Positions 34,581 to 45,890 of a stretch of 64,000 bases of DNA are shown here, in pieces. The stretch is from Andrena cerasifolii. Taxonomy: Eukaryota; Arthropoda; Insecta; Hymenoptera; Andrenidae. A program made the position numbers and the translations under genes. The stretch's first letter is position 1, and the number at the start of each line of letters is the position of its first letter. The stretch covers positions 12,367,114 to 12,431,113 of the forward strand of contig NC_135128.1 in the NCBI RefSeq assembly GCF_050908995.1, in the 5' to 3' direction. Under the pieces are notes generated by a model, which was given only the letters and a program-made list of their open reading frames with translations, ran no database searches and was not told the origin of the DNA.

Positions 34581-36834
34581 CCGAAACTCCACAATCCTAA
34601 TAACGACCTGCTACGAATAGTACCGCGGACCTCGATTCCCCTCCGTCGCACCCCGTCACACCCTCGCTGTCCCCATCCCCTTCCACCAAAATTCCAGCGA
34701 TTATTCCCGGACGACATTCATATTAATCACGATCCGGGATTACGCGACGAGCTTGAGAATCAGGACGTAGTAACTGATTTTACAGCATCGGGAGGATTCA
34801 CGATCGTCGGGGTCGAGAGGTGGCGCGGCACCCTGATGCCGCTAGACAGTGATTAATACGGTCGACGTCGTCTGGCGTCTTCCTCCCCCCTGCGGTGGGG
34901 TGATGTTGCCCTCTATCTGCGAGGGTGGGCGGGCCCGCGAGAGCGTTTTCAGCTGAGCTCCTCTCGGGCGTACTCCGCGGTAAAAGGTTTTACGAAATTC
35001 ATTGTCAGGCAATTTGCATGTCAAAGCTGCTCAAGAGCACGCTCTACGACCTGCCAGCCAGACGGAGAGGGGAGTGTCTGTCTCTACCCTCTCCTTCTCG
35101 TTCGACTGGGCCCCCCCTCGCGTCTCTGGCTCATAGCTGATGGAATTACGGGAAAAATGAGGCCACTTTGCGGGCATCGCGTCTGCTCGACGAATGCAAT
35201 TGTTTATCGAGTGAATTTTAGCGGGTTTGCGAACGGTAATTGGAAATTAGTCGCATGGCGAATTTCGGGGGAGGGTTTGGTCCAGGATGAAGGTACGGGA
35301 CTGGGATTGGAGGTTTCTTGGTCTGGAGGATGTTTATTATGGAAGACAATTATGAGTTTGTTGCATGTAATGATGAGGATGATCTGTGTGAAGCAAACTA
35401 ATGGTAGGGTAGTTTATAGTACGAGTAATGAGGATGGTTTGTATTGCTGAGGCTGTTAAGGGGGGATTGTAAATCTACATTGTGGGGCTGAAAAATAGGT
35501 GAGCTTTGTGAATATTTTGTGTATAAACTTTTCGATAAATTAATTTGAAGTTTGGCAGGCTGTTTTATAATACCTTAAGGATTATCTGGTACACAAAAAT
35601 GAAAAGAGATTCTTAATCTATATGAATGTGACTATCTGTGGTTCCTGTTTGTAGATAAAAAAAATATTTTTTTACTCTGTGACAAGTAATAAACATTGTA
35701 TAAGAAGAAAAGTCCGTGCTCTGGAGAATGGAAAAAAGGTAGAAAGTGTGTAAAATTAGGAAACTTGGGAACAGGCTGTGCACAAAATACGTCGATATCC
35801 CCGTAGGAGGAAGAACGAAGGAGAACAGCCGCGAAGTGGATTTGAAAATTGAAAATCATTGCGGCTCCTGATCCCCTTAGCTTCGCCAGACAACCACGAT
35901 AAATTCTCTTCCGCCCTCACATTCGTAGTGGGGCTTTACTCTTTATAAGGCGTTATACCAGAGATCCAGCGGCCGTTGCTACAGTTGCTTTCTACGCCCT
36001 CGCCCTTTGTCCAGCGCAACTTTCGCCCTTCCCTTTAGTGAAATATACGATACCAACCCTTGGAATTACGTGTAGCCCGATACCACGAAGTGGTATCCGA
36101 ATTCCAAGGCACTTTCCAGCTGCGGCACGCCTTCGTGGTGCAATGAAACTGAAGGACTATTGGAAACTTTCATTTGTCAGTATTAGAGCACATATTCTGT
36201 GTGAAATAATTGGGAAAAATGTCACAAATTTATTTAAAAAGTCTAACAAATTTTACTCTATTTGGTAGTTTAAGTTAAAACTACTATTAGGACATATTCG
36301 AATATTCGAATACCAAAGAATTCGAATATCAGCGAATTCGAATTTGTCATACGAATTTGAGATTCGAATACCAGAGAGTTAAAAGAAAGTTTAAACAATG
36401 AACGGTAATAGAAATAAGATGTTTTCATGTTGCTTAATGATCTTATATCCTACGTTAAAGTTTCTCTTTTAGCCTTCATAAAGACAAATTTAGAAAAACT
36501 ATATTTATTTCTTAGTAAGAGGAAATTAATTCTGAGTATTCTTTGCAAGTGTTCCTGTAACACTTTTCTTTGTTTCCTTCTCCAAATTGGCTCTTTGAAA
36601 CGCCATCGCGCAATCACGAATATCTGTGGCTGACTTATTTTCCAGTTTTCCACTTCAAAAGATTTTACTCGCAAATATTTGCTTTTTCTTTGAGTTGTTA
36701 AAGCGGCTCCGTAATGAGAAGCTCGTAATAGTTTAATTGTTAAAGTTTCAGCTGCCTTTTAATCGCAGCGAACCTTTTCGCCGGATTTCATTACGTGAAT
36801 TCGATTAATGGAAACGGCGCGGTGGTAGGGGAAT
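34581..36834. other. Intergenic, nothing recognised
   Basis: GC-rich patches (34600-34720, 34850-35130) alternate with AT-rich DNA. At 36290-36370 short GAATTCGAAT-type palindromic motifs repeat. I see no convincing coding or RNA gene. Confidence 0.5.
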
Positions 36835-37471
36835 GTGGGGCAACACGGTAGCGCTAAGAAGAAACGTAAAGAAAATTAAGTATATTTTTAACATTTATTA
36901 CAGCAAAAAAATTAGGTCGCGGAAACCAAAAACTTAAATAAACTTATTTTTCGTAGTTAACTAAATTTTCCCATCTTACCCGGTATGCGGAGCAAGATGG
37001 GGCTGCTGCGAGGGCAAGATGAAACACGAAGAAACATCATAAAGAAACAAATTTGAAAGTGAAGAAATTATATTTCCTTTTTCAATTGGCGGTAGGTATT
37101 CTTAATTTTGCTTGAGCCCTTTTTTCGTATTTTAGAATTTATCTTTTTCTCTGTATCTGTTTTTGTCTATACCTTGAGAATAGACATAATGTCTCTTGGT
37201 GAAACATTGAAGGAAGAATAATTTAAGTTGTTACATGCTGTTACTGGAGTAGGTGAATCATTATGGAAAGAAGTTTTGGTTTTCCAATAACAAACAAAAA
37301 TATAATTTCTCGTCATAACTCATGACACACGTGATCTTTAACACTGCTTTTTTCAGACCGATGTTCTTTTGCACCGAACTCTATGACATGTTGACGCGTG
37401 TACTGCAGTGCCTTCCATTTTTTATAAACAATGCTTTCCCATCTTACCCCGCTAGTCCATCTTGCCCCGCG
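36835..37471. mobile_element. Possible foldback element with GGGGCAA ends
   Basis: The left end GTGGGGCAACACGGTAGCG and the reverse complement of the right end (37450-37471, GCGGGGCAAGATGGACTAGCG) are clearly related. Further copies of GGGGCAAGATGG-type words occur inside, near 36975-37020. The roughly 640-bp length and inverted ends suggest a decayed non-autonomous DNA transposon, but no target duplication is clear. Confidence 0.4.
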
Positions 37472-37786
37472 TTCCTCTACGCAATTTCGTGCGTGCAGCA
37501 GAGCAAATTCGTGTGCAAGTCACCCTTTTGAGATAAATGTTGCATTTTCTTTGGCCTCGGTATCGCCTGTTTTCTTTTGTCGAGCGCGAACCCACCATAA
37601 AGTACCCTCATTTTCCTGCACAAAGCGATTCGATTACAACGCCCCTCCCTCCCTGGCTGTAATGCCACTTTACAGAAAATCGCAATTCATAATGCAGCGC
37701 GAAATTACCGTTCGATTTCGTGGGTAAACGATCTTCCCGTTAGAACAAGAAGCTCGTAACGAGCACTAAAAGATAGCTCCCCAAGC

Positions 37787-37933
37787 AATTGAAGAGTTCT
37801 TGTAGAAAACACTGTAATTGCCAAGAATCAAATTCTATACCACAGTATTACCATTGACACGTAGAACATTTTCCGATAATTTTTTTTTTTTAATTTTGGC
37901 TCTTACAGTGTTTTCTACAAGGACTCTTCAATT
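37787..37933. mobile_element. Foldback MITE copy 1, TTGAAGAGT ends
   Basis: 147 bp with about 29-bp terminal inverted repeats (AATTGAAGAGTTCTTGTAG... and its complement at the right end). It shares both ends and the interior word AGAACATTTTCCGATAA with the copy at 39089-39240, about 1.3 kb away in the same orientation. It is non-coding. The termini are neither hAT- nor piggyBac-like. Confidence 0.85.
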
Positions 37934-39088
37934 ATCCTTAATCGAGCGGACGAATTGCAGTTACCAGAGGCAATACCAACGACATTTCATATTACACATT
38001 TCAAAATTCGTTATAAAGTTATCGTACTAAAAAAAAAGAAACATAAAGGAGATTGGGAAAGCAAATACAGTTTCAGTATCCCTCATTTTTCTTCTATTCC
38101 AAATATAGTGTCTCAACAAACCGTTCCACTATTCTTAACGAATACTTCAAATTCAACCACCCACTCTAAACACACGCAGAGAAGCGTGTCGACTGCATCG
38201 TGAAACGGTCGAAGGCGCCCAAACATTTTCTTGTTCCGGCGACGTGAAACCAGCCGGAAAGCCATCCGCTGGATAGGAGAGAAGAAAGTAAATGGCCGTC
38301 CATGAAATTGCATCGCATGGCCCATTTTTTTAGGCACGCGCCCGCAACGTCGGCGCACCCTTTATCCCGAGGAAGCGGAAACGGAAGTGGATGAAGCCAG
38401 CGCCGGCGGCTCGAAGGTAACGAGGTTTTCCTCGGTTGGTTAATTTGCCGCGGATTGGATCGCGCGAAAACACGCGCACTAACGTGGTTTCCGACGAGCT
38501 CTCTCTACCCCTTTCCGCCCCCCTCGCTGCCGCAGGAAACCGTCCACCGATGTCACCGATATATTCTACGCTTTGATCATCGCGAACCACCGATGATACC
38601 GATGCTAAAATGTCACTCGCCTAACGCGATTACCGCAATCGACTCGACTGCCCTTTTTTCCCTCTCCTCTTTTTTGTTTATAAATGCATACACGCGAGCC
38701 TGCAGGCTCGCCAGTTCGATGCTCAGCTCGTTGCATTTTTATGGCCGTTTAGCTGGTGTTCCGCGACGACGAGAAATGGATCTCGTCGATGGTAAGCAAG
38801 TTTTTTCGCTTCTGCCCGAGTAATTCGGTAATTTGCTCGGCGATCGCTGTTTCGTGCTTCGAAACGCGATTCACGCGGCATTTGGACTTTTTGGGGTGGA
38901 TAGTTCTGCACTGACTTGGTGGCTGTTGTTTTTCAAGGGAGGGTAAGTGATAATGGAACGTGAATCGTAAAAAACTTTGCTATTTTTTTTTTAATTTAAC
39001 GATATTATAATTGGTTCATAATTCTTTTTTTTTTAGTTTCTTTTACATTTAGCGAGTCGCAAGCCACTCGCAACCCACAGGCGTTAAT

Positions 39089-39240
39089 AATTGAAGAGTC
39101 TTTGTAGAAAACACTGTAAATGCCAAAAATCAAAATCTATACTATAGCGTTACAATTGGCACGCAGAACATTTTCCGATAAAAGTTTCTTTTTTTTTTAA
39201 TTTTGACAGTAACAGTGTTTTCTGCAAGGACTCTTCAATT
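39089..39240. mobile_element. Foldback MITE copy 2, TTGAAGAGT ends
   Basis: 152 bp. The left end AATTGAAGAGTCTTTGTAG is inverted at the right end (CTGCAAGGACTCTTCAATT). It is highly similar to the copy at 37787-37933, including AAAACACTGTAA arms and a poly-T stretch before the right arm. Confidence 0.85.
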
Positions 39241-40982
39241 GTTATTGTACCTTTATACGGGATATCAAGCTTTATTATACAATCAATAATGCCCAAGGTG
39301 TATATTTCTCATTGTACTAGAAAGCTTCCACATGAAAGATTCACGTATACATGCCTGGAAAGAGAATATCCTCCAAGTCGTACAACACGAAGTATGTAAA
39401 AATAAACTACGGCGGGGCAAAAGGGTGAGGGATGAAAAAAATAAAGGAGCATGCGCGTGGAATTTCGAGCATCGTTTGTAAAATCGTTGGATCATTTTTA
39501 TTTCATCGTTTCCGATAGCCCCGGTGGCCGCGGCGTAACGCACCGAATATGGCGGATAAAAAGCAGCGGCGCGTAACAAAATATAAGTAAAGCCTTTCAT
39601 GAGTTTTGATTTATACTCTTTCGGATAACGAATTCAGCAAATAACGTTTTATACTTCACGTATTACTGCCGTTTTATACGAACGCGCAGCACTTTGATCA
39701 ACGCGAGATAGCTCGATGGAAAAATGCATGCTGCGTAACTCGGTTACAGTTTACGTACGCGTCAGCGAACGTTTTTACGCATCCATCCTGCCTGGAAACG
39801 GTATATAGGGTATGCCAATAACAAACGGCGCATACGCTGATATTCTATGCGAAAAATATAGGTACACCACTTCCCAAAAGTTGTAGGCACGCCTATTACT
39901 GAAAAAGTATTTTTCAATTTTATAATCACGGAATTATATTAATACCTGCATTTTAAATACGTTTTTTTAATTAATAATTGCAGTCAATGGGAAATGTGAT
40001 TCTTGCCGATAGAAATGTTTTACACAGTCTGCAAACGTAACATACTTTTTGCTTTACAGTGAAAAATACTAATAATAATACTTTTCCTAGTAATGATACA
40101 GGTGATCTTTCACAAATAAAAGAAAAGATCGTTAAACTATTGAGTACCACGTTGTATTTTGATGCACAAATGTCTTACCCACTTTCCCCTAATTATAATT
40201 ATCCATAGTTCCCTTTCTTAATCATAAAATTGTTCTTACAATCCTCATTTTAAACTGCAACTTACCAATTTATACTACATACAATATAAATAGTAATAAA
40301 CCTCGCCCCATTTTATTAAACGATGAATCGCAATCTCCTGCGCAAAAGCTACCCCCTAAATTCCAACGCTAACACAAAATGAAAACCGCAGCAACGAGGA
40401 TTTCAATTGTCCAATCGTTTGACGTTCACTGGCCCCTCCCCTTAAAAATGAAAAACAGAATTCGACGCGCAAAGAGCGAAACGGAAGTTAATAAATTTTG
40501 CCTGCGCTGGTCTGTCGGCGACGCGTGCGATGCGAAAGCTGCGCGCGTCGCAGGTATTGGGGTAAAAAGGACAGCAGAAAAAAACGAGGGACACAGAGTC
40601 GTCGCGCCATCGACGCAGAATAGTTAGTCTTTTAGAGCTTATAGCCGCTTCCGCAAAATTTATTAAATGATTTATTTGATGTTTGCCCCGCCGACAACCG
40701 CGTGCAAGCGGACCAGGTATCGAGCGGACACCAGAATCCCCTCTAACCGCTTCGTCCCTTTTACCTCTGCATGCACGCATCTACGTATCTTTACACAGGG
40801 TGCTTCAGATTTTAACGAACGAAATTCGATGGCACCTAAAGCCACCAAAAATGGAAAAATACGCTTACGTAGGCATATACGTAGATCTTTCGCAATCGTT
40901 TAGTCTCCAAGATATAATAATTCCTTAAATAAAATTCTAATCGAATTCTAAGATAATTTGAAATGATGTACATACTGAGTGT
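39241..40982. other. Intergenic, nothing recognised apart from repeat-like fragment
   Basis: Mostly AT-rich. At about 40795-40925 a fragment beginning CAGGGTGCTTCAGATTTTA and containing ACGTAGGCATATACG looks repeat-derived; the latter word recurs in part near 45680. No gene seen. Confidence 0.4.
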
Positions 40983-41240
40983 TTAACCCTTCCTAGTCAG
41001 ACGGGATGTATCGTACCCCAAGATATGTATTTGCCAATATTTCTGTACATTTCTAGATCTTAATAATACAATTTTTAAAATTTGGTGAATTTTAACTAAA
41101 AAAATCGCTTTTATCCGCAACTATTTTTTCAAATAGATACAATGTCACTCAATTGTTAAAAGATTTAAAAATTCGAAAATGGTAACTCAAAAAGTCTGAC
41201 CAATCTGTGATTATCAGAAGGTGGGACCACGGAGGGTTAA
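40983..41240. mobile_element. piggyBac-like MITE with TTAA ends
   Basis: 258 bp including both target tetranucleotides: TTAACCCTTCCTAG at left and GGACCACGGAGGGTTAA at right. The interior matches the decayed copy at 18561-18847. Flanking TTAA with CCCT/AGGG termini is the hallmark of piggyBac-type elements. It has no transposase reading frame. Confidence 0.75.
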
Positions 41241-44200
41241 CATAGTAATATGTATATGCATAATGAATAGTGGAGGATTTAATAAGAGGACCACAAAAAT
41301 CTTAAATCATCGATGAATATTCATACGATATCTTTTGACCTCGGTCGTGTCTCTGCAAATCGTTCGTTAAAACCGAAGACACCCTGTGTACACGTTTATA
41401 TATGTAGATATAAACCGTGGGTGGCGGCCTGTAGCATCGGCAGGCGCAGCCAAGCGTCCGCCAATTATTCAGCAAATGTTATAATTGGCACATTCCATTA
41501 CGCGTAATGGATCGCACTTAGCGGCTGCCGGTGTGATTGGGGCTCGAGAGCCGCAGAGAGAAACGTTGAGACGGGCTGGCGGTGGGTGAAAGAGAGAGAG
41601 GGGGACAGGGTGTGAGGCGACTAAAGGGAAGGAGGTGAGACCAATCTCGATAATACGACCGTAGCGAAGGATACGACCCGACGCGTGCGAGGTGCTCGAA
41701 GATAACGCGTATCTAGACGCAACGCGAGACGTTTGGGGCGGATCGGCTGGGATTTTCCTATCGCGGGCTGGTATAATTTTATTGCCATCGGATGGGGTAG
41801 CTAATAATTGCCTGGCGGGATCACGTTACTTCCTTGGGAATTATGGAATTCCTAACTGTTGCTCGTCACTGGAAATTTATAAAGTATATGTAATTATGTA
41901 ATCCAGGGGGTTTACTTGACGAAATTATTCTTGAACAGGGATACTGTTTTTGAGTACCTGCGGGATAAACTGAATTGATTACAGTGTGCTAATTAGATGG
42001 ATAGGTATCGATATCCACGTATATCGAATGTTTTAAGCAAGGTCTAGATCAAATTTTGGAAATATTACTTCACGTGTAACTGCTTGCAATCTCAAGGTTA
42101 CCTTACAAGGAGTTTGAAAATATTTTATGCTCCCGTTCTCTGTTGCGAAATTTAGCCATGTAATAAAGTAATCGAAGCATTGTCAAACGCAGGTACACTT
42201 CGTTATGAAAAATATCGCAAAGTAATAATATTCAAGAACACTCTCAATTCACCCACTCGTTCAACTCGTGTCGCCACTAATTGTAAGTTCATCAAATAAT
42301 CTTCACTACCCACCCAAAAGTATTGCGTTACTCCTACCATAGATTCCAAAGCAATCTGAAATTGAAAGGTGAAACGTGCAGTATCCGTCGGGGAGAACGA
42401 TCCTCCACCGGTGGCAGGAGTATCGCGCGAAATCGGCCCATAATTTCGCGTCAGGGGTGATTTGTGCGCGCACAAAGGCAGATCCGCGCGTCAGGAATCT
42501 TCGGATATCATGTGGTTTCGTTCGATAAGCGTAGATTGGATAGCGCACGGGGCCATCATTTATCGGGGAACAGCGACGCAAGAGCCGCGGGCGCAGCATG
42601 CGGCCTGTGACAATTATTAGGATGGCAATTAGCGATCACGGCACACGGGCGACAATGGTGCCCGGCACCAATGGAAGAGGGAAATCTAGCCGAACGCCGC
42701 GAAATAGACTCAGGTGCGCACACTGGCCACTGTTGAATTTATAATTCTGTTAGAGTCCCTTCGAAACACCCCTCCTCGCTTGGCCTCGCCACGTGCCAAC
42801 GGGGTGCTCTCTAAATTCAAATTGCGACGGACAAACTGCCGGGGAATGGTTTTCGGTTGATCGAAACTGCTGCTGCATCGCTTTTATCGCATTAACTTAA
42901 TTGAAAGAAGCTGCGCCGTTGTCTCCGAGGGAAAAATGAATGTGGACGTGGGAATTTGAATTGTAAAAAGGGGGTGAAGTGGTCTTGCGGCTCAGTAAAG
43001 CGCGTAAACAATGTAGCACCGTTTAGAAAAATGACATACGCGAAAACCACTACAGTAGCGTAGAGCGTAGAATAACTAAAAGGTTAAAATGAGTTCCAGA
43101 GCAAGTTTTCTCGCAACCTGTATTAATCCAGATGCGCGTATTCGTTTATAAAAATTATAATCGTTAGTTTCTTCACATTCCATACCATTAATAATAGGAA
43201 GGCTCCATTCCTCCGCCATAATGCGGCACAACGTTGACCTAAATGCGTCTAATCTCTCCCGTGGTTGCTAAAACACATCGAGCCACTAGAGTTCATCGCT
43301 TTTTCGTAAGAATTTTCTGGAGCTACCATCTCAAGTACCGTATTACAGACATTCGGTATATGCGAGTCTTTACGCGTGAATGAAATTGATTACTTTACTG
43401 CTGCATTTGGTAACTGAATGTTACGAGAATCAATTCATCCTCCATTGTCAGTGTTCCAGAGATAGACAGATTATAACGCGACAGGAAGTGTTTGTAGGAC
43501 ACCCTCAAGTATCGATGACACACTAACATCCCTTGGCACACTGTCGCATTTATCGAATGCTTAGTGACACGTGTCGCTCGGTCGTTAAGACTCGATCCTC
43601 CAGCGAAATCAAGGAAGCATATGATCGGAGGAAAAAAATTATTGCCATTTCAGACGTAGGGTATTTCCAATTCGAGGCAGATCATAATCAGGTTTCACTT
43701 GCGTTACGTATAAATTATAAATGATGACACTTCCTTATAAAACTCCATTCAACTCCCGTGAAAGGAACAAGCCAAAATCAAAAAAAAAAAAATGAACAGG
43801 AATATTAGACTTGTAGAACTTAAGTTGAAGGATGGGGGGGCAACTGATTCTCCGAAATATCTGTATAGAAAATAAATTCCCTACTAGATCGTATGCCAAA
43901 CCTCGAAACTAGTCGTCACCAACCCCACAGTCCTCTTCCTGTGAAGTTCAGACTGCCAACATCCCCGCCCAATTCTCCATCTTCCCTTAGACAATGTGCT
44001 GTGAAAATGTCACTATTGCTTGGTACACCTACGCTCCAAAAAGAGATCCAAACTCCGTGTCTTATCACTCAGCAATGGAGCCTCGGCTCGTGCCAGACCC
44101 GACATCCGACTCCTAATGCCCGCCAATTAGCGTCCGACGCTCGGCCCAGTAGGAAATAAAGATTTTCGTATCGACTGGCACGGGTCCACGTAGGCAGGAG

Positions 44201-45489
44201 CATCGAGGAATGGCTCTGTGCTGGCTGATGAGGCGGAAGGCACCTAAAGAGATAAAGCAGTGAAATGGAGGGACGAGGCACACGTATACACACGGGCGCA
44301 CACACAGAGGGACGCAGAGGCAGCCAGGAACCGTCGGGCGGGGGTGGTAAGAGTCGGAGAGCCGGGCGAAGAGAAGCGAGAGGGAAGAGAAATCAACTTT
44401 TATTTGCCCTGAACGTCGTTAGGGGTAAGTGGAGGACCGAAGGGTGGCCGGACGTAATGGCGCCCTCAACCCAACCTCGGTTCTTGCCTTCCGGTATCTG
44501 TAGCATGTCTATCCTGCCTCTCCATCCTTTTCTCATTCGCCCCCACGTTCGCCTGCCCCTTCGATTGTACAGGTTGATCCAAGGGACCATAGACAAGTCT
44601 AGGAAGCGATTTGCTCACTCGCGTATCCTACTGCGCTTTGCAGAGGGGCAAATGATGGTCCTTAAGTATTCAGTGCTTTTTGGACATTAGTAACGAGTGG
44701 CTAAGAACACATTTGGTAGTTCGTGTCCTCGGAATATTGATTTATGTGCCACTAAGTGGATCTCTGGTTGGGTTATTGTACCTATGCAAGACACCCATGA
44801 CCGTCTTCTTCTGATATATGGTTAAGTCGCAATCACATTATGAAGATTCATATATGTATATTGCCCTCGAAGTCAGCGAATCATGGCAAATCGCCAAGAA
44901 GCGATGCCCGGAAAGCGGAGGAACAGAATACCCAATGTCCCGAAGCAAAATTCTCATCAGATCACCACGTTCATTAAGCAAACACGGTCTCCTCGCGAAC
45001 CGCCGAGAATTACTGGCGAATAATGGATGGAAAGCTGCATTACGGTGGCAAGAAGACAATGGCTTTCAATGAAGGCTGCCCAGAATGACTGCACGATAAA
45101 TTCCACCCTGACTAACGGCCACCAGGCAGGGATATTACCATGACAATGGTAGACGGAAGAGTGGTACGAAAAGAAGAGGGTTTAGGGCGGGACGTTGAGA
45201 TTGCGACGTCCGGCGTCTCGACGCTCCCGAATGCCGCCATACACTTCCCCTTCCTTCTGCGACGCCCACCCGATTACGCGCCCCTAGATACGACGGACTT
45301 AACCCTGTCAAGAAGCAGAACAAACTTTCCACGGTCACGCGCCATTTGATCCTCGTCCGTGTGTTTCCGAGATGTTCCGTGGACAATTCGAATTGGAGAG
45401 ATTCACTCGAGAGTCGTAGGTATTATCCAGTTACGGGGTGTTGTGACGCATGATAGTGGATAATAGAACACGAAATGTTAAAAATTGAT

Positions 45490-45890
45490 TGGGCCATTAC
45501 TCGTTACGATCGATGTTAGGGATTTCTATGGAACTCAAATATGATTGTAGTTGACCAGAAATTAGAGGGAGTTTACGCGTGGATGCTTACGGACTGCAAC
45601 CTGAAACTTTTAGCAATGCAATTATGCCATTTCTCTTCAAAGGAAACACGAGCAAGTAGAAATGCTCGGTATGCGGTCAGACGTAGGCATATACTTCGTA
45701 CCGTGGGGCGTCTGACTTTACGCATCGAATTTACTCATCAATAAATAGATTAGCTTCAGATTTCACACCATATTGCATATCTATTTTTCCAGGAATCTAC
45801 ACTGGGCCGTTTTACGTCAAATCAATAACTTTCTGCGATCGACGTTCGGGATTTCGATGAAACTGAAATATGATGTAGTGCGCGTGGAAT
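45490..45890 (+). repeat. Diverged direct repeat, two copies about 330 bp apart
   Basis: GATGTTAGGGATTTC...CTCAAATATGATTGTAG near 45511-45552 recurs as GACGTTCGGGATTTC...CTGAAATATGATGTAG near 45840-45878, with related flanking words (ATTGGGCC / CTGGGCCG). This looks like two fragments of one dispersed element. A perfect small hairpin CCCATTTTTGCGAAAATGGG lies just downstream at 45968-45987. Confidence 0.45.

Noticed and set aside
38695..38710. 16-bp perfect palindrome CGAGCCTGCAGGCTCG
   Set aside because: About one such palindrome is expected by chance in 64 kb.
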